From the NCBI RefSeq assembly GCF_022538185.1, contig NZ_JAKYXC010000011.1, positions 1 to 49,571 of the forward strand: a DNA stretch of 49,571 nt. The letters run 5' to 3'. Position numbers and translations under genes: made by a program. How positions within the stretch are numbered: the stretch's first letter is position 1; every line of letters begins with the position of its first letter. This DNA is from Microbacterium sp. CFH 31415. Lineage in GTDB: Bacteria; Actinomycetota; Actinomycetes; Actinomycetales; Microbacteriaceae. Below are positions 24,579 to 33,613 of this stretch, piece by piece. The notes below the pieces were generated by a model that worked only from the letters and a program-made list of their open reading frames with translations, did not search any database and was not told where the DNA came from.

Positions 24579-26915
24579 TCAGCTGCGCAGGAGTGCGTGC
24601 TTTACGCGGCGGGCAAGCGGACGCAGCCAGGGGGCGAGAGCCAGCACTCTGTGACCTGTCCCGGTCAGCTTGCCCTCCACCCGCTGACCGATCGAGCGAG
24701 AGGCTGAGGTGGCGCGCGCCCGCCCGTTAGCGGACGCCTTCGCTGCCTCGACGCTCTGCTCCGCATTCCGCTCGGCGTAGAAGACCAGCAGATCGAGCGA
24801 GACGCGGGCGTCTTCCAGCGTCGGCTCCGGTGAGTATTCGGCCGGGAGGGTGCCGGACACGAGCTGCTGGTAGAGCGCCGCGAAGTCGTAGGAGGTAGCG
24901 CGCTCCGCCGCCGCGATCGATGCGCGCGAGAGCGCGCTGTACCGGTCTGGATCGGCCGCGAGCGCAGCGACGGCGGCGGCGAGAGCGTTCGCGTCGCCCT
25001 GACGGACGGCGATGACGCCGGGGTTGTCCTGGACGGGGAGCAGCCAGGGCAAGTCGTACATGACCACGGGTAAACCGCGGGACTGCGCCTCGGGAATCGT
25101 GAGGAGGTACCCCTCGATGATGCTTGTGTTGATGAAGATGTCGGAGGAGTCGATTGCTTCGAGCAGGTCATCACCGTGGCGGGGGCCGATGACGTCGACG
25201 ACATCGTCCAATCCGCGTCGCGTTACCAACGTCGACAGCTGGGCAGCACTCATGTCCGTCCAGTCCGGTCCGATGATCCGCAGCCGGAAGTCGACGCCGA
25301 GCCTCTTGAGCGACCGCGCGACCTCGACGAGGTGTGTCACTTTCTTGGTGTGCTCCTCGAGCCGGCCCCACCACACGACCTCGAGCCGACGCCCGACCGG
25401 CGCGGGTTTTGGCGCGACATCGCCCGCAGACCCGAGCAGCATCGGGGACGGCGGGTTCGGCAGAAAGGCGGTGCGGGGGATGCCGCGCAGCTTCCAGAAT
25501 GCGACGTCCAGGGGCGAGAGCACGATGAGCTGTGCCAGTGCCGGCAAATTGTCGTGCAGCAGCGTGTGCAGATCGGTGCCGTTGTAGGTCGGGCGCCCCG
25601 CGAAGTTGTGGAGCCAGCCGATGGTGGCGGCCCCGGATGCCCGTGCTGCCAGGGCGTAGCCCGGCCAGTCGCGTGAGTACAGGACTCGGTGGTCGATCAC
25701 GACGTCGACCTCGTGCTCCCGGCACACCTCGACCCAGCGGGCCAGGCGGTCCCGTCGGCTCGAGCCGGAGACCGCGACGAGCGTCGCCCCCTCGGGCACG
25801 AGCGACTCGTCGCTGCCGTGGAGGTGTGTCGCGATCGTGACGCCGTACCCCGCGTCGAGGAACACCTGCGCCTGCGTCCGCAGGACGTTGGACACACCCC
25901 CAGTGGTGAGGATGTTCGTCCTCAACAGCACGTTGCGCACGGGCTTCCGGCCCAGCTCGATGCTCGTCCCTAGGCGCGTTAGGGTCGGCAGCGTCTCGGG
26001 CGCGAACGTCGACGCGGCGGCGATGATGTCGATTTCATCGATACGCGCGCGCAGCGGTTTGATCTCCTGCATCTGGCGGGCCTCGGGTACGCGATGTACG
26101 CGCGCGAGTGCCCGGGCGACGCCCGACAGGCGAAGCGCCTCGTAGCCGTCCAGCAGCGGCTCCGGATTGGGACTGTGCCGTGCCCACTCCCGCACGATCG
26201 GCTGGATCGCCGTCACGGCATCGAGCGAACCCATGTCCTGCGACAGAGCGGCGCTCGAATGCGCGACTTCTGCCGAACCACGGCCGGACAGTCGCAGATG
26301 CGCGGACTCCCCCAGGGGCGCATACGTGCGCGCCGCCGCGCACGCGAGGAACACCTCGACCGCGTCGTCGGATGATCCGGCAGGCAGAGCCGTGTACACA
26401 GCGCGGAGCAGCTCTGTGCGGAAGAGGAATCCAGTGACGCGACCGTGCGAGCCGGCGTTGGCGGGAAACAGGCCTCGCACGATGTTCTCTTCATGCAGCA
26501 CGGTGTTGCGGGCTTTCTGCATGCGCTCTGAGACGACGCCATCCTGCGCACCGGTCGCGTCAGCGAAGCCGACGATGTCCGCGTTTCCCTGGGTCGCCTT
26601 CTTGTGCGCGTCCTCGGCCGCACCGCTGATCAGCTCGTCGCCGGGCTCGAGGAACAGGACGTACGGCGCCGTGGCCGCCGACACACCCGTCCGTCGCAGC
26701 CCCGAGGCCGAGGAATCCTCGCTCCGTGCGATGCGAACGCGGGGATCCGCCGCCTTCCGCTCAGCGAGGGCAGGGTCCGCGGGCATGCTCCCAGCGACGC
26801 AGATGATCTCGACATCGTGCATCGACTGGTCGATGCACGACCGCAGCGTGGCTCCGATCCGCTGGTCGTCGTGAACGATCAGGACGATGAGGGAGACGAG
26901 GGGCGACGTGGACAT
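24579..26915 (-). CDS. GT2-GT4 paralogue with a degenerate GT2 domain
   Basis: 778 residues, collinear with the 794-residue neighbour. The GT4 half is well kept: TTGGVSNVL, WWGRLEEHTKK and EX7E (E-G-Y-L-L-T-I-P-E near 602-610). The GT2 half has lost key positions. A-G-S-M (41-44) replaces D-D-A-S, E-P-G-D-E (90-94) replaces D-G-D-D-E, the first strand reads VSLIVLIVHDD in place of VSIVIPVYND, and the YRYHFGRG segment is missing. The reading frame is intact over its full length, so this is domain decay or change of role rather than a pseudogene. Only the GT4 domain is likely to be active. It starts 24 bp after the GT-B gene stop, in the same operon. Confidence 0.8.
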   Translation of the reverse strand: MSTSPLVSLIVLIVHDDQRIGATLRSCIDQSMHDVEIICVAGSMPADPALAERKAADPRVRIARSEDSSASGLRRTGVSAATAPYVLFLEPGDELISGAAEDAHKKATQGNADIVGFADATGAQDGVVSERMQKARNTVLHEENIVRGLFPANAGSHGRVTGFLFRTELLRAVYTALPAGSSDDAVEVFLACAAARTYAPLGESAHLRLSGRGSAEVAHSSAALSQDMGSLDAVTAIQPIVREWARHSPNPEPLLDGYEALRLSGVARALARVHRVPEARQMQEIKPLRARIDEIDIIAAASTFAPETLPTLTRLGTSIELGRKPVRNVLLRTNILTTGGVSNVLRTQAQVFLDAGYGVTIATHLHGSDESLVPEGATLVAVSGSSRRDRLARWVEVCREHEVDVVIDHRVLYSRDWPGYALAARASGAATIGWLHNFAGRPTYNGTDLHTLLHDNLPALAQLIVLSPLDVAFWKLRGIPRTAFLPNPPSPMLLGSAGDVAPKPAPVGRRLEVVWWGRLEEHTKKVTHLVEVARSLKRLGVDFRLRIIGPDWTDMSAAQLSTLVTRRGLDDVVDVIGPRHGDDLLEAIDSSDIFINTSIIEGYLLTIPEAQSRGLPVVMYDLPWLLPVQDNPGVIAVRQGDANALAAAVAALAADPDRYSALSRASIAAAERATSYDFAALYQQLVSGTLPAEYSPEPTLEDARVSLDLLVFYAERNAEQSVEAAKASANGRARATSASRSIGQRVEGKLTGTGHRVLALAPWLRPLARRVKHALLRS

Positions 26916-26939
26916 CTGAATTCCGTGGAGGTAGGGCGG

Positions 26940-28013
26940 CTAGCTCGATGCCGCAGCGGCCCGGAAGACCGCCGTGTACTCGGCCGCGATCGCGTTGGGA
27001 TCGCGAGCGTCGAGATCGGGTCGGCCTGTGGGGGGCTGATCTCTGAGCGCCTCGACCGCTGCTTCCAGCGTCACGGCCGTGAGGCGTCCGCTGTGGAGGC
27101 GCACCCAGTCGTGGCCAACTTCGTCGGCGAGCAGTCGTGTGCCAGGGGTGTCCTCGACCAGCACCGGGCGGTCGAGAGAGAGAGCGAGCATGATGATACC
27201 GAGGCTGTCGGAGGCGTCCGGCGCAGCCACGACGACGAGCTCGGCGAGCGAGACTTCCTCGACGCGTGCACTGTCGGAGAGGGGTTCGTCCCGGAGGGTG
27301 ATGCGGTTCGGATAACGAGTCAGGGTGCGGTCGAAGGACGCGCGGAGGGCGTCCGGCAGCTGACCGACGATCCGGAGCGTACTGTCGCCGAGGTCGGCGT
27401 AGGCGAACACCTTGAGCGGTGCCTCGTAGACGGCCGGGACTGTGTGGGGGGAGACGAACAGGAGGCGCCCGGGCACCGCCTCCTTGCGCGGGTAGCCGAG
27501 GAAGCGATCTCGCAGATGGCTGTGCCCAATCACGATCGCGGCCCTCCCGGCGGGAGCGGGGATCGTAGGGCTGAGAGCGACGAACGATGTAGTCGCATCG
27601 TCGAGGATGGCCTCGGCCCGCGACGCCGCCCGTGCGACCACAGCGTCGTCATTGCTCACTGTCCGCACGAGCGCGATGCCGCGACGCTTCAGTGACTTCG
27701 AGAATTTCGTGGCGCGCCTCACCTGCTCCCCGTCCGGGGTGCCGCGCTCGCCGATCACGGCGCCGGGCGAAAGGACGTGGATCACGTCGACGCCCGCGGT
27801 CGGACGCGGACGGGCGCGGAACTCGTAGACGATGCCCGTCGGTCCCTTGCCTGCCGAGTTGTCGCCGATCAGCTGGTCCACGTATGCCACGCGGTGCGAC
27901 GGTGGACGCGAGGCGACCACGACTCGCAGCGACGGGACTTCCGAGCCCTCCTGAGCGCCGTCGCCGGCGTTACCGCGCACGCCGGAAGACGAGGAGGAAG
28001 ACGCCGAAGACAC
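26940..28013 (-). CDS. GT-B fold glycosyltransferase
   Basis: 357 residues from GTG 28013. The first 25 residues are a Ser/Gly-rich disordered tail. Then come VVVASRPPSHRVAYVDQLIG, VDVIHVLSPG and ALVRTVSND, and the phrase HSHLRDRFLGYPR-x-EAVPGRLLF. That phrase is characteristic of a group of actinobacterial exopolysaccharide glycosyltransferases of GT-B fold. The usual EX7E site is weak (D-S-L-G-I-I-M-L-A), so assignment to GT4 is tentative. The minus-strand frame remains open further upstream to 28994, but that part lies inside the divergent gene and lacks motifs. First gene of the four-gene minus operon that ends with the acetyltransferase. Confidence 0.65.
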   Translation of the reverse strand: MSSASSSSSSGVRGNAGDGAQEGSEVPSLRVVVASRPPSHRVAYVDQLIGDNSAGKGPTGIVYEFRARPRPTAGVDVIHVLSPGAVIGERGTPDGEQVRRATKFSKSLKRRGIALVRTVSNDDAVVARAASRAEAILDDATTSFVALSPTIPAPAGRAAIVIGHSHLRDRFLGYPRKEAVPGRLLFVSPHTVPAVYEAPLKVFAYADLGDSTLRIVGQLPDALRASFDRTLTRYPNRITLRDEPLSDSARVEEVSLAELVVVAAPDASDSLGIIMLALSLDRPVLVEDTPGTRLLADEVGHDWVRLHSGRLTAVTLEAAVEALRDQPPTGRPDLDARDPNAIAAEYTAVFRAAAASS

Positions 28014-28037
28014 GCGCCAAGAATAGACTGGCGCGCG
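28014..28037. promoter_or_regulatory. Divergent promoter with overlapping -10 boxes
   Basis: Only 24 bp separate the two start codons. Plus strand: TAGACT (28024-28029), 8 nt, then GTG 28038. Minus strand: TATTCT (28020-28025), 6 nt, then GTG 28013. The two -10 boxes share the bases TA at 28024-28025. The minus promoter also has TTCTCA (28043-28048) at 17 bp, which lies inside the plus gene. Both transcripts would be leaderless and mutually exclusive at any moment. Confidence 0.5.
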
Positions 28038-29087
28038 GTGAATGAGAAAATGACTCAGAACGTCTTTGCGCAGCTGAGCGGGCAGGACGACAATCTTGGA
28101 GACTCGGCACTCCGTGTCGCATACCTCGATGCGCTTCGCGGGCCCGGCCGGCATGTCCACGTATATCTGATGACCCCGACCACGGACTACACGGCCGGCT
28201 TCGCCAAGGCCCCGGATGTGACGTTCTACGAGCAGTGGACGCCGTGGATCCGCGCGCAGAACGAATCCACGCGACCCGTGCACGCGATCAACGCCGGAGA
28301 GATCAACCCCGGGGCCGGGGTGTTCCCCGGGCCCCGTCGCGCGGCGGAATGCGCGCGCGTCGTCGCCGCCGGCGGTGCCGTGGTTGTCGCCGGCATCGGT
28401 CTCCGCAACGTCGAGAGCGCGGATCACGTCACCTTCGACCCCGCGTTCCGCAACGCGTCGGTGGTGTCCTGGCGCGACCAGGGATCGCGCGACGCAGCCG
28501 GGTTCGGCGACTTCGCTCCTGATTGGGCGTACTCGGAGGGGCCGCCGACGTCGGCGTGGGCGGATGCGGGGGAGCGCTCGCTGCTCGCGGTGACGCTGCG
28601 ATTCGACCGCCCGTGGCCGGGAGAGGAGTGGATCGCTGCGACGCGCGCGTTCGCGGCCAAGACCGCGACGCGCATCGTCACGGTCGCGCAGGTCGCGCGC
28701 GATGCGCCCCGCGCCGTGCATCTGGCTGAAGCCCTCGGCGGCGAGTACCTCTCCGCGCCGAGCATGCGGCACGACGACCTCGATGCCCATGTACGCAGCG
28801 TGTACAGCCGCTCGCTCGCGGTTGTCAGCGACCGTGCGCACGGCCTGATCATGGGGGCAACCGAGGGCGCGTATCCGATCGGCTCCGGCAGTGATCCGCA
28901 GAAGATATCCCGCCTGCTCGCAGCGGTGGGCCTGGGCGGGCTGATCGGCCGCTATGACGAGCTGCCGGAGTTCGCCGACCGCTTTGAGTCGCACCTGCCG
29001 AGTCTCGTACCGGCGATCGACGCCGCCCGTGCCGACGTCGCCGACCTGACCGCGCGCATCCGCGCCGCAATGGACGCGGTCGCCTGA
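28038..29087 (+). CDS. Polysaccharide pyruvyltransferase-family protein
   Basis: 349 residues. The N-terminal GQDDNLGDSALR takes the place of the G-N-x-G-D nucleotide-binding loop of this family. The C-terminal RSLAVVSDRAHGLIMG followed by GSGSDPQKI matches its conserved R-x-H-G and donor-site region. The family moves pyruvate from PEP to sugars to form ketals, or catalyses related additions, giving the polymer negative charge. GTG 28038 is chosen because a -10 box lies 8 nt before it; ATG 28050 is an alternative. It diverges from the GT-B gene and is followed by a composite hairpin. Confidence 0.7.
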   Translation: MNEKMTQNVFAQLSGQDDNLGDSALRVAYLDALRGPGRHVHVYLMTPTTDYTAGFAKAPDVTFYEQWTPWIRAQNESTRPVHAINAGEINPGAGVFPGPRRAAECARVVAAGGAVVVAGIGLRNVESADHVTFDPAFRNASVVSWRDQGSRDAAGFGDFAPDWAYSEGPPTSAWADAGERSLLAVTLRFDRPWPGEEWIAATRAFAAKTATRIVTVAQVARDAPRAVHLAEALGGEYLSAPSMRHDDLDAHVRSVYSRSLAVVSDRAHGLIMGATEGAYPIGSGSDPQKISRLLAAVGLGGLIGRYDELPEFADRFESHLPSLVPAIDAARADVADLTARIRAAMDAVA

Positions 29088-29111
29088 TCAGCACGATAAC
29101 TCAGCTCGGAC

Positions 29112-29143
29112 CCCGGGCAGGGCTGTCACAGCTCTCTCCCGGG
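29112..29143 (+). terminator. Hairpin after the pyruvyltransferase-like gene
   Basis: CCCGGG 29112-29117 pairs with 29138-29143, and AGGGCTGT 29119-29126 pairs with ACAGCTCT 29128-29135 with one G-U pair; a 2-nt bulge lies on the right side. An outer CTCGG/CCGAG pair can extend it. It starts 24 nt after the stop and has no T-run. Confidence 0.5.
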
Positions 29144-29162
29144 CTCCGCTGGTGAGCCGAGG

Positions 29163-29168
29163 TATCAT
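29163..29168 (+). promoter_or_regulatory. Possible -10 box for the ABC transporter genes
   Basis: TATCAT, identical to the str operon -10, lies about 44 nt before the permease start, downstream of the hairpin. No matching -35 is seen at 16-18 bp, so this is a weak call. Confidence 0.3.
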
Positions 29169-29206
29169 CGCATGAGCTGTGCGCGCGGGACAGTCCCACG
29201 GAGTAC

Positions 29207-30088
29207 GTGGCGGTCAGAGAGGTAGCGAGTTCCTTGGTGGAAGCACACCTTCGCGCCCCTGCCGACGGCCTCTACGAAGTAGGCCGACGTCCGCCGTTCG
29301 GCGCGTATCTCCAGGAGACGTGGCGGCGCCGCAGCTTCGCGTTCACGCTGGCCGGATACCGGTTGATCGGTGGGCTGCTCCAGAACAGGCTCGGCATCCT
29401 CTGGATCGTGCTGAAGCCCGTGCTTACTGCCATCATCTATGGCACCATCTTCGGTTTCATCCTCTCCCACTCCGCGCGCCCCGCCGACTTCGTGCCCTAC
29501 GTGCTGACGGGCGTCTTCGTCTTCGAGTTCTTCACCGGCTGCTTCTCCGGAGGGTCACGGTCCATCACCGGCAACGCCCGTCTCGTCCAGAGCCTGGGAT
29601 TCCCGCGAATTCTGCTACCCGTCTCAGTCGTGATCGAGCAGGCGATGCGGATGGTGCCGACGACCGTGCTGCTCGGCATCCTGCTACTGGTCTTCGGTGT
29701 GCCGATCAGCTGGTCGTGGCTGCTGGTCATCCCGATTCTCGCGCTCATGGCGGTCTTCAACTTCGGTGTCGCGCTGATCGTCGCCCGCATGTCTGTCTGG
29801 ACCCGCGACGTCCAGCAGTTCATCCCAACCATCAACCGCGTGCTGTTCTACGCGAGTAGCGTGTTCTTCCAGGTCGATCTCGTGTTCGCCGACAACCCGG
29901 TGCTGCTCACCATCGCACACAGCATCCCCACCTACGACTTCATCGCACTCGTGCGAGGCGTGATGCTCGTCGATCATCCGACGCCCATGCTCGCCGCCAT
30001 CCTCGCGCCCGTGTGGGCCGTGCTGGCCCTCGTGGTCGGTGTCGTCTACTTCTGGAAAGCGGAGGCGAGGTATGGCCTCAGTGAGTGA
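29207..30088 (+). CDS. ABC-2 type polysaccharide export permease
   Basis: 293 residues. After a cytoplasmic N-terminus with an amphipathic stretch (LQETWRRRSFAF), six hydrophobic segments follow, in the pattern of the Wzm/TagG/RfbD permeases that export lipid-linked O-antigen, teichoic acid or capsule. QNRLGILWIVLKPVLTA is the typical first-helix signature of the family. GTG 29207 is taken as start; GTG 29237 is also possible, as neither has an ideally spaced ribosome site. It overlaps the ATPase gene by 17 bp. Partner: the next gene. Confidence 0.85.
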   Translation: MAVREVASSLVEAHLRAPADGLYEVGRRPPFGAYLQETWRRRSFAFTLAGYRLIGGLLQNRLGILWIVLKPVLTAIIYGTIFGFILSHSARPADFVPYVLTGVFVFEFFTGCFSGGSRSITGNARLVQSLGFPRILLPVSVVIEQAMRMVPTTVLLGILLLVFGVPISWSWLLVIPILALMAVFNFGVALIVARMSVWTRDVQQFIPTINRVLFYASSVFFQVDLVFADNPVLLTIAHSIPTYDFIALVRGVMLVDHPTPMLAAILAPVWAVLALVVGVVYFWKAEARYGLSE

Positions 30089-31193
30089 GTCGGCACGGCC
30101 GATGATGGTCGTGGACGACGCGCACGTCACCTATCGTGTCTACGCGTCAGGCAAGCGGATGAGCGTTCGCGACACCATGCTCAGCATGCAGGCGCTGCGC
30201 GGCGGACGCGGCCTCAAGACCGTTCCCGCACTCAGGGGCGTCACGTTCGCGGCCTCTGAGGGCGAGACGATTGGGGTCATCGGCCACAACGGATCAGGCA
30301 AGTCGACGCTGTTCCGCGCGATGAGCGGACTGATCCCCACCTCGCAGGGGACGATCTGGGCCGCCGACCGCCCCGTGCTGCTCGGCGTCAACGCCGCGCT
30401 CGTTCCCGACCTGTCGGGGGAGAACAACATCAAGCTCGGCCTTCTGGCGATGGGCTTCACTCCCGAAGAGGCATCGGCGCATGTGGACGAGATCGCCGAC
30501 TTCGCCGAGCTCAACGAGTTCATCCACCACCCCATGCGCACCTACTCGTCGGGTATGGGAGCGCGGCTGCGCTTCGCCATCGCTTCCGCCAAGGCCCACT
30601 CGATCCTGCTGATCGATGAGGCGTTGTCCGTGGGGGACCGGCGATTCAAGCTCAAGAGTGAAGAGCGCATCCGTGAGCTTCGCGACAGCGCCGGCCTTGT
30701 CATGATCGTGAGTCATTCGGCCAGTTCGCTCCGTGACACGTGCGAGCGGGTGCTCTGGATACACAAGGGCGAGCTGCGCGCCGACGGTCCGGCCAGAGAC
30801 GTCATCAACGACTACGTCAAGTGGACCAAGCAGGGGACCAGCGCGGTCGGTGCGGCATCGACCGCGCTAACGGCACCGAAGGCGAACACGGCATCGGCGG
30901 CCCGGCGCATGCAGGCGAGGGTCGAATACCGTGCGGCGCAGGCCGCGGCTGCTGCACCGGCTCCGGCGATCGCCGCGCCGACGGCCTCGAGTACGCCCAC
31001 GGGACCTGTCGCTCAGCCGACCGGACCTGTCACTCACCTGACAGGCCCCGACACCGTCCGACGGCGGCGGTTCTACCAGTCGGTGCGAGAGCGCAGCCGT
31101 CGCGAGATCACCGCAATCGCTGTCACGGGCGGCGCGATCCTCGTCGCCATCGGCGCGGGAGCGGCCCTCGCGCTGGTCGCGATTCTGCCCTAG
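30072..31193 (+). CDS. Polysaccharide ABC transporter ATPase with C-terminal membrane helix
   Basis: 373 residues. The ATPase domain (1-250) has Walker A GHNGSGKST at 71-79, signature YSSGMGARLRF near 158, Walker B ILLIDE at 178-183 and the switch His at 215, matching Wzt/TagH proteins. Residues 255-345 are an Ala/Thr/Pro-rich linker with the near-repeat P-T-G-P-V-x-x-x-T-G-P-V-T. The end (about 347-373) is a strongly hydrophobic helix. It lacks the C-terminal sugar-binding domain of Wzt proteins that export methyl-capped O-antigen. A C-terminal membrane helix recalls TagH of Bacillus. ATG 30072 follows GGAGGCGAGG inside the permease gene. Confidence 0.88.
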   Translation: MASVSESARPMMVVDDAHVTYRVYASGKRMSVRDTMLSMQALRGGRGLKTVPALRGVTFAASEGETIGVIGHNGSGKSTLFRAMSGLIPTSQGTIWAADRPVLLGVNAALVPDLSGENNIKLGLLAMGFTPEEASAHVDEIADFAELNEFIHHPMRTYSSGMGARLRFAIASAKAHSILLIDEALSVGDRRFKLKSEERIRELRDSAGLVMIVSHSASSLRDTCERVLWIHKGELRADGPARDVINDYVKWTKQGTSAVGAASTALTAPKANTASAARRMQARVEYRAAQAAAAAPAPAIAAPTASSTPTGPVAQPTGPVTHLTGPDTVRRRRFYQSVRERSRREITAIAVTGGAILVAIGAGAALALVAILP

Positions 31194-31215
31194 CCAGCCC
31201 AGCCCAGCCAGCGGC

Positions 31216-33543
31216 TCACCGAGGGCGCAGCCACTTCTTCGCGCGATGCGCGAGCGGACGCAGGCCCGGCAGTCTCTGGAGAGTGGCCCGCCCGATCGGC
31301 GCGGCCGATTCCCACAGCCGAGCACTCACCGACGCGGGTCTCGCACGACCCCGCCCCCGCGACCGTTCGGCGAAGAAGACCATCAAGCCGAGCAGCTCTC
31401 GCGCATCAGCGAGCGTCGGCTCGGGGGAGAGGCCGGGGGGCAGAGTGCCAGTGACGACACCGCGGTACAGCTCCGCGAAGTCGAACGAACTCGTCCGCTC
31501 GGCCGCCTCCACAGAAGCTCGGGAGAGAGCGGTGTACCGCTCCGGATCGTAGAGCAGATCGGCGATCTGGCGGGCGAGGCCGCGCGCGTCGGCCTGCGGC
31601 ACGGCCACGATTCCTTCATTGTGCTGCGCCAGGGTGAGCCACGGAAGCTCGTACATGAACACCGGCAGGCCGCGAGCCTGAGCCTCCGCGATCGTGAGCT
31701 GGAAACCCTCGATGATGCTCGTGGAGACGAAGGCGTCAGCGGCGTCGATGGCGTCGATCAGCCGTGCGCCGAGCAGAGGACCTACGGCGACGACGTGGTC
31801 GCCGACACGACGCCGGTGCGCCTCGCGGTTGAACTTCTTCGCGGTCATGTGGTCCCAGTCCGGACCGATGACCTTGAGGCGGAAGTCGACCGACAGCCTG
31901 CGGAGCTGAACCCCCACCTCGATGAGTTCGCGCACCTGCTTCGTGTGCTGGTCCAGGCGTCCCCACCACACCAGCTCGATGCGACCGGCGGGCGGCGTTC
32001 TGGCTACCGGATGCGACAGCGACTCCAGCAGCAGCGACGAGGGCGGATTCGGCACGTATACGGCGTGTGTCACGCCGCGAAGCTTGAAATACGCGACATC
32101 CAAAGGAGACAACACGACGAGTTCGGCGAGCGTATTGCTGCACCGTTCGATGAGCGAGAGCCGGTCGTTGCCGTCGTAGATCGGCCGCCCGACGAAATTG
32201 TGCACCCAGCCGATGGTCGAGGCACCCTCGGCGCGCGCCATGAGCGCGTACTCGGGCCAGTGCGGCGTGTAGAGAATCTGATGGTCGATCACCACGTCGA
32301 CCTCGTGCGCGCGGCAGATCTCGGCCCACTCGTCGAGACGCTCGACCAGGTCGCGCCCGGCCAGCTCGACGAATGCCGCGCCCGCCGGGACGACGTCTCG
32401 GTCGCTCCCGCTCTTGCGGGCGACGATCGTCACACGGAAACCCGCGTCGAGCAGGTAGCGCGCTTGCGAGGCGAGGACGGCCGACACGCCTCCGGTGCGA
32501 AGCGTGGAGGTTGTCAGCAGGATGCTGCGGACCGGCCGGTCACCGATGCCGTGCCACGTGGCGTGGAACTTCAGCGTCTTCAAGGTGGCGGGGTAGAACC
32601 TCGCGGCCGCGATCACGATGTCGTGCGCCGGCGCCAGCGTGTGGAGATGTGCGAGTGCGGCGTCGAGCACCGCGCTGTCGCTCCGCTCTATCAACTGGAA
32701 GCACACATGTCCGATCATCGAAAGCCGGGCGGACGCGTACGTGTCGAGTAACAGCAGCCCGTCCGCGCCCGTGCCGGCGAGTTCGTGCACCGCAGGGCCG
32801 ATGCTGTCGATCGATCGGATCGCAGACGCGTAGAACTCCGCTCGTTCCACGGTGTCGACGACGTGACCGCTGCCACCCCGCCCGAAGTGGTATCGGTACA
32901 GCTTGTCGTCGATCGAGACATACGTCGTCGCGAGAGCGGCGGTCAGAAACATCAGCGGGAGGTCGTTCACCCGGGCGAGCATGAGGTCGTCGGGCAGAAG
33001 CGCGTACGCGTCGCGCAGGAGGCGAGTGCGGAATAGGTATCGCCACAGCTGGCCCTGGGCGGCCTTGCCGATCGGGAAGAGCCCGCTCAGCACCGCCGTC
33101 CCGTCGAGGGAACGATGCGGGGGCTGCAGCCGGCTCTCGTACGCGCCGCCGGTGCGGCCATCTCGCTCCACGACGGTGACGCCGAAGCCGACAAGGTCGG
33201 CCCCGGATGCATCTGCCTTCGCGAGTGCCTTCTTCGCGGCGTCCGCCACCAGTTCGTCATCGCCGTCGAGGAAGAGCACGTAGGCGGCGCGGGCGGCCAG
33301 GATGCCGGTTCTCCGGGACTGGAATGCGGATCGATTGGTCTCCTGACGGATGAGACGAACGCGGGGGTCGCGGGCGGCGAGGCGCTCGATCACCGCGGCC
33401 GTGCCGTCAGTCGACGCATCATCGACGCAGATGATCTCGATGTCGTGGACAGTTTGACGGAGCGCGCTCTGAAGTGACGAAGCGATCGTCGCCTCGTCGT
33501 TGAAGACCGGCATGACGATCGAGAGAAGCGGTGCCGAACCCAT
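31216..33543 (-). CDS. GT2-GT4 two-domain glycosyltransferase
   Basis: 775 residues, third two-domain member of the family in this locus. The GT2 domain is intact ([16 protein letters not shown] at 40-44, F-L-D-G-D-D-E at 91-97, [11 protein letters not shown]). The GT4 domain is intact too ([33 protein letters not shown] near 611-619). The tail is basic (KKWLRPR). It is a single-gene unit, convergent with the ATPase gene (22 bp apart) and divergent from ugd. TAGAAT lies 6 nt before its ATG, so the mRNA is probably leaderless. Donor sugars unknown. Confidence 0.85.
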   Translation of the reverse strand: MGSAPLLSIVMPVFNDEATIASSLQSALRQTVHDIEIICVDDASTDGTAAVIERLAARDPRVRLIRQETNRSAFQSRRTGILAARAAYVLFLDGDDELVADAAKKALAKADASGADLVGFGVTVVERDGRTGGAYESRLQPPHRSLDGTAVLSGLFPIGKAAQGQLWRYLFRTRLLRDAYALLPDDLMLARVNDLPLMFLTAALATTYVSIDDKLYRYHFGRGGSGHVVDTVERAEFYASAIRSIDSIGPAVHELAGTGADGLLLLDTYASARLSMIGHVCFQLIERSDSAVLDAALAHLHTLAPAHDIVIAAARFYPATLKTLKFHATWHGIGDRPVRSILLTTSTLRTGGVSAVLASQARYLLDAGFRVTIVARKSGSDRDVVPAGAAFVELAGRDLVERLDEWAEICRAHEVDVVIDHQILYTPHWPEYALMARAEGASTIGWVHNFVGRPIYDGNDRLSLIERCSNTLAELVVLSPLDVAYFKLRGVTHAVYVPNPPSSLLLESLSHPVARTPPAGRIELVWWGRLDQHTKQVRELIEVGVQLRRLSVDFRLKVIGPDWDHMTAKKFNREAHRRRVGDHVVAVGPLLGARLIDAIDAADAFVSTSIIEGFQLTIAEAQARGLPVFMYELPWLTLAQHNEGIVAVPQADARGLARQIADLLYDPERYTALSRASVEAAERTSSFDFAELYRGVVTGTLPPGLSPEPTLADARELLGLMVFFAERSRGRGRARPASVSARLWESAAPIGRATLQRLPGLRPLAHRAKKWLRPR

Positions 33544-33613
33544 CGCGCAATTCTATGGTGCGCAGTACGCCCGCCGATTGGGAGCAGTCCGCGGGCACGG
33601 ATACCCTTACGCA
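33544..33613. promoter_or_regulatory. Divergent promoters, both probably leaderless
   Basis: Minus: TAGAAT at 33550-33555, 6 nt, then the ATG at 33543. Plus: TACCCT at 33602-33607, 6 nt, then the ATG at 33614. Neither gene has a Shine-Dalgarno in this 70-bp interval. -35 boxes are poor on both sides. Confidence 0.5.

Noticed and set aside
28014..28994. N-terminal extension of the GT-B gene on the minus strand
   Set aside because: The frame is open to 28994 but runs through the pyruvyltransferase-like gene, is Arg-rich without motifs, and an in-frame GTG at 28013 has a -10 box 6 nt upstream.
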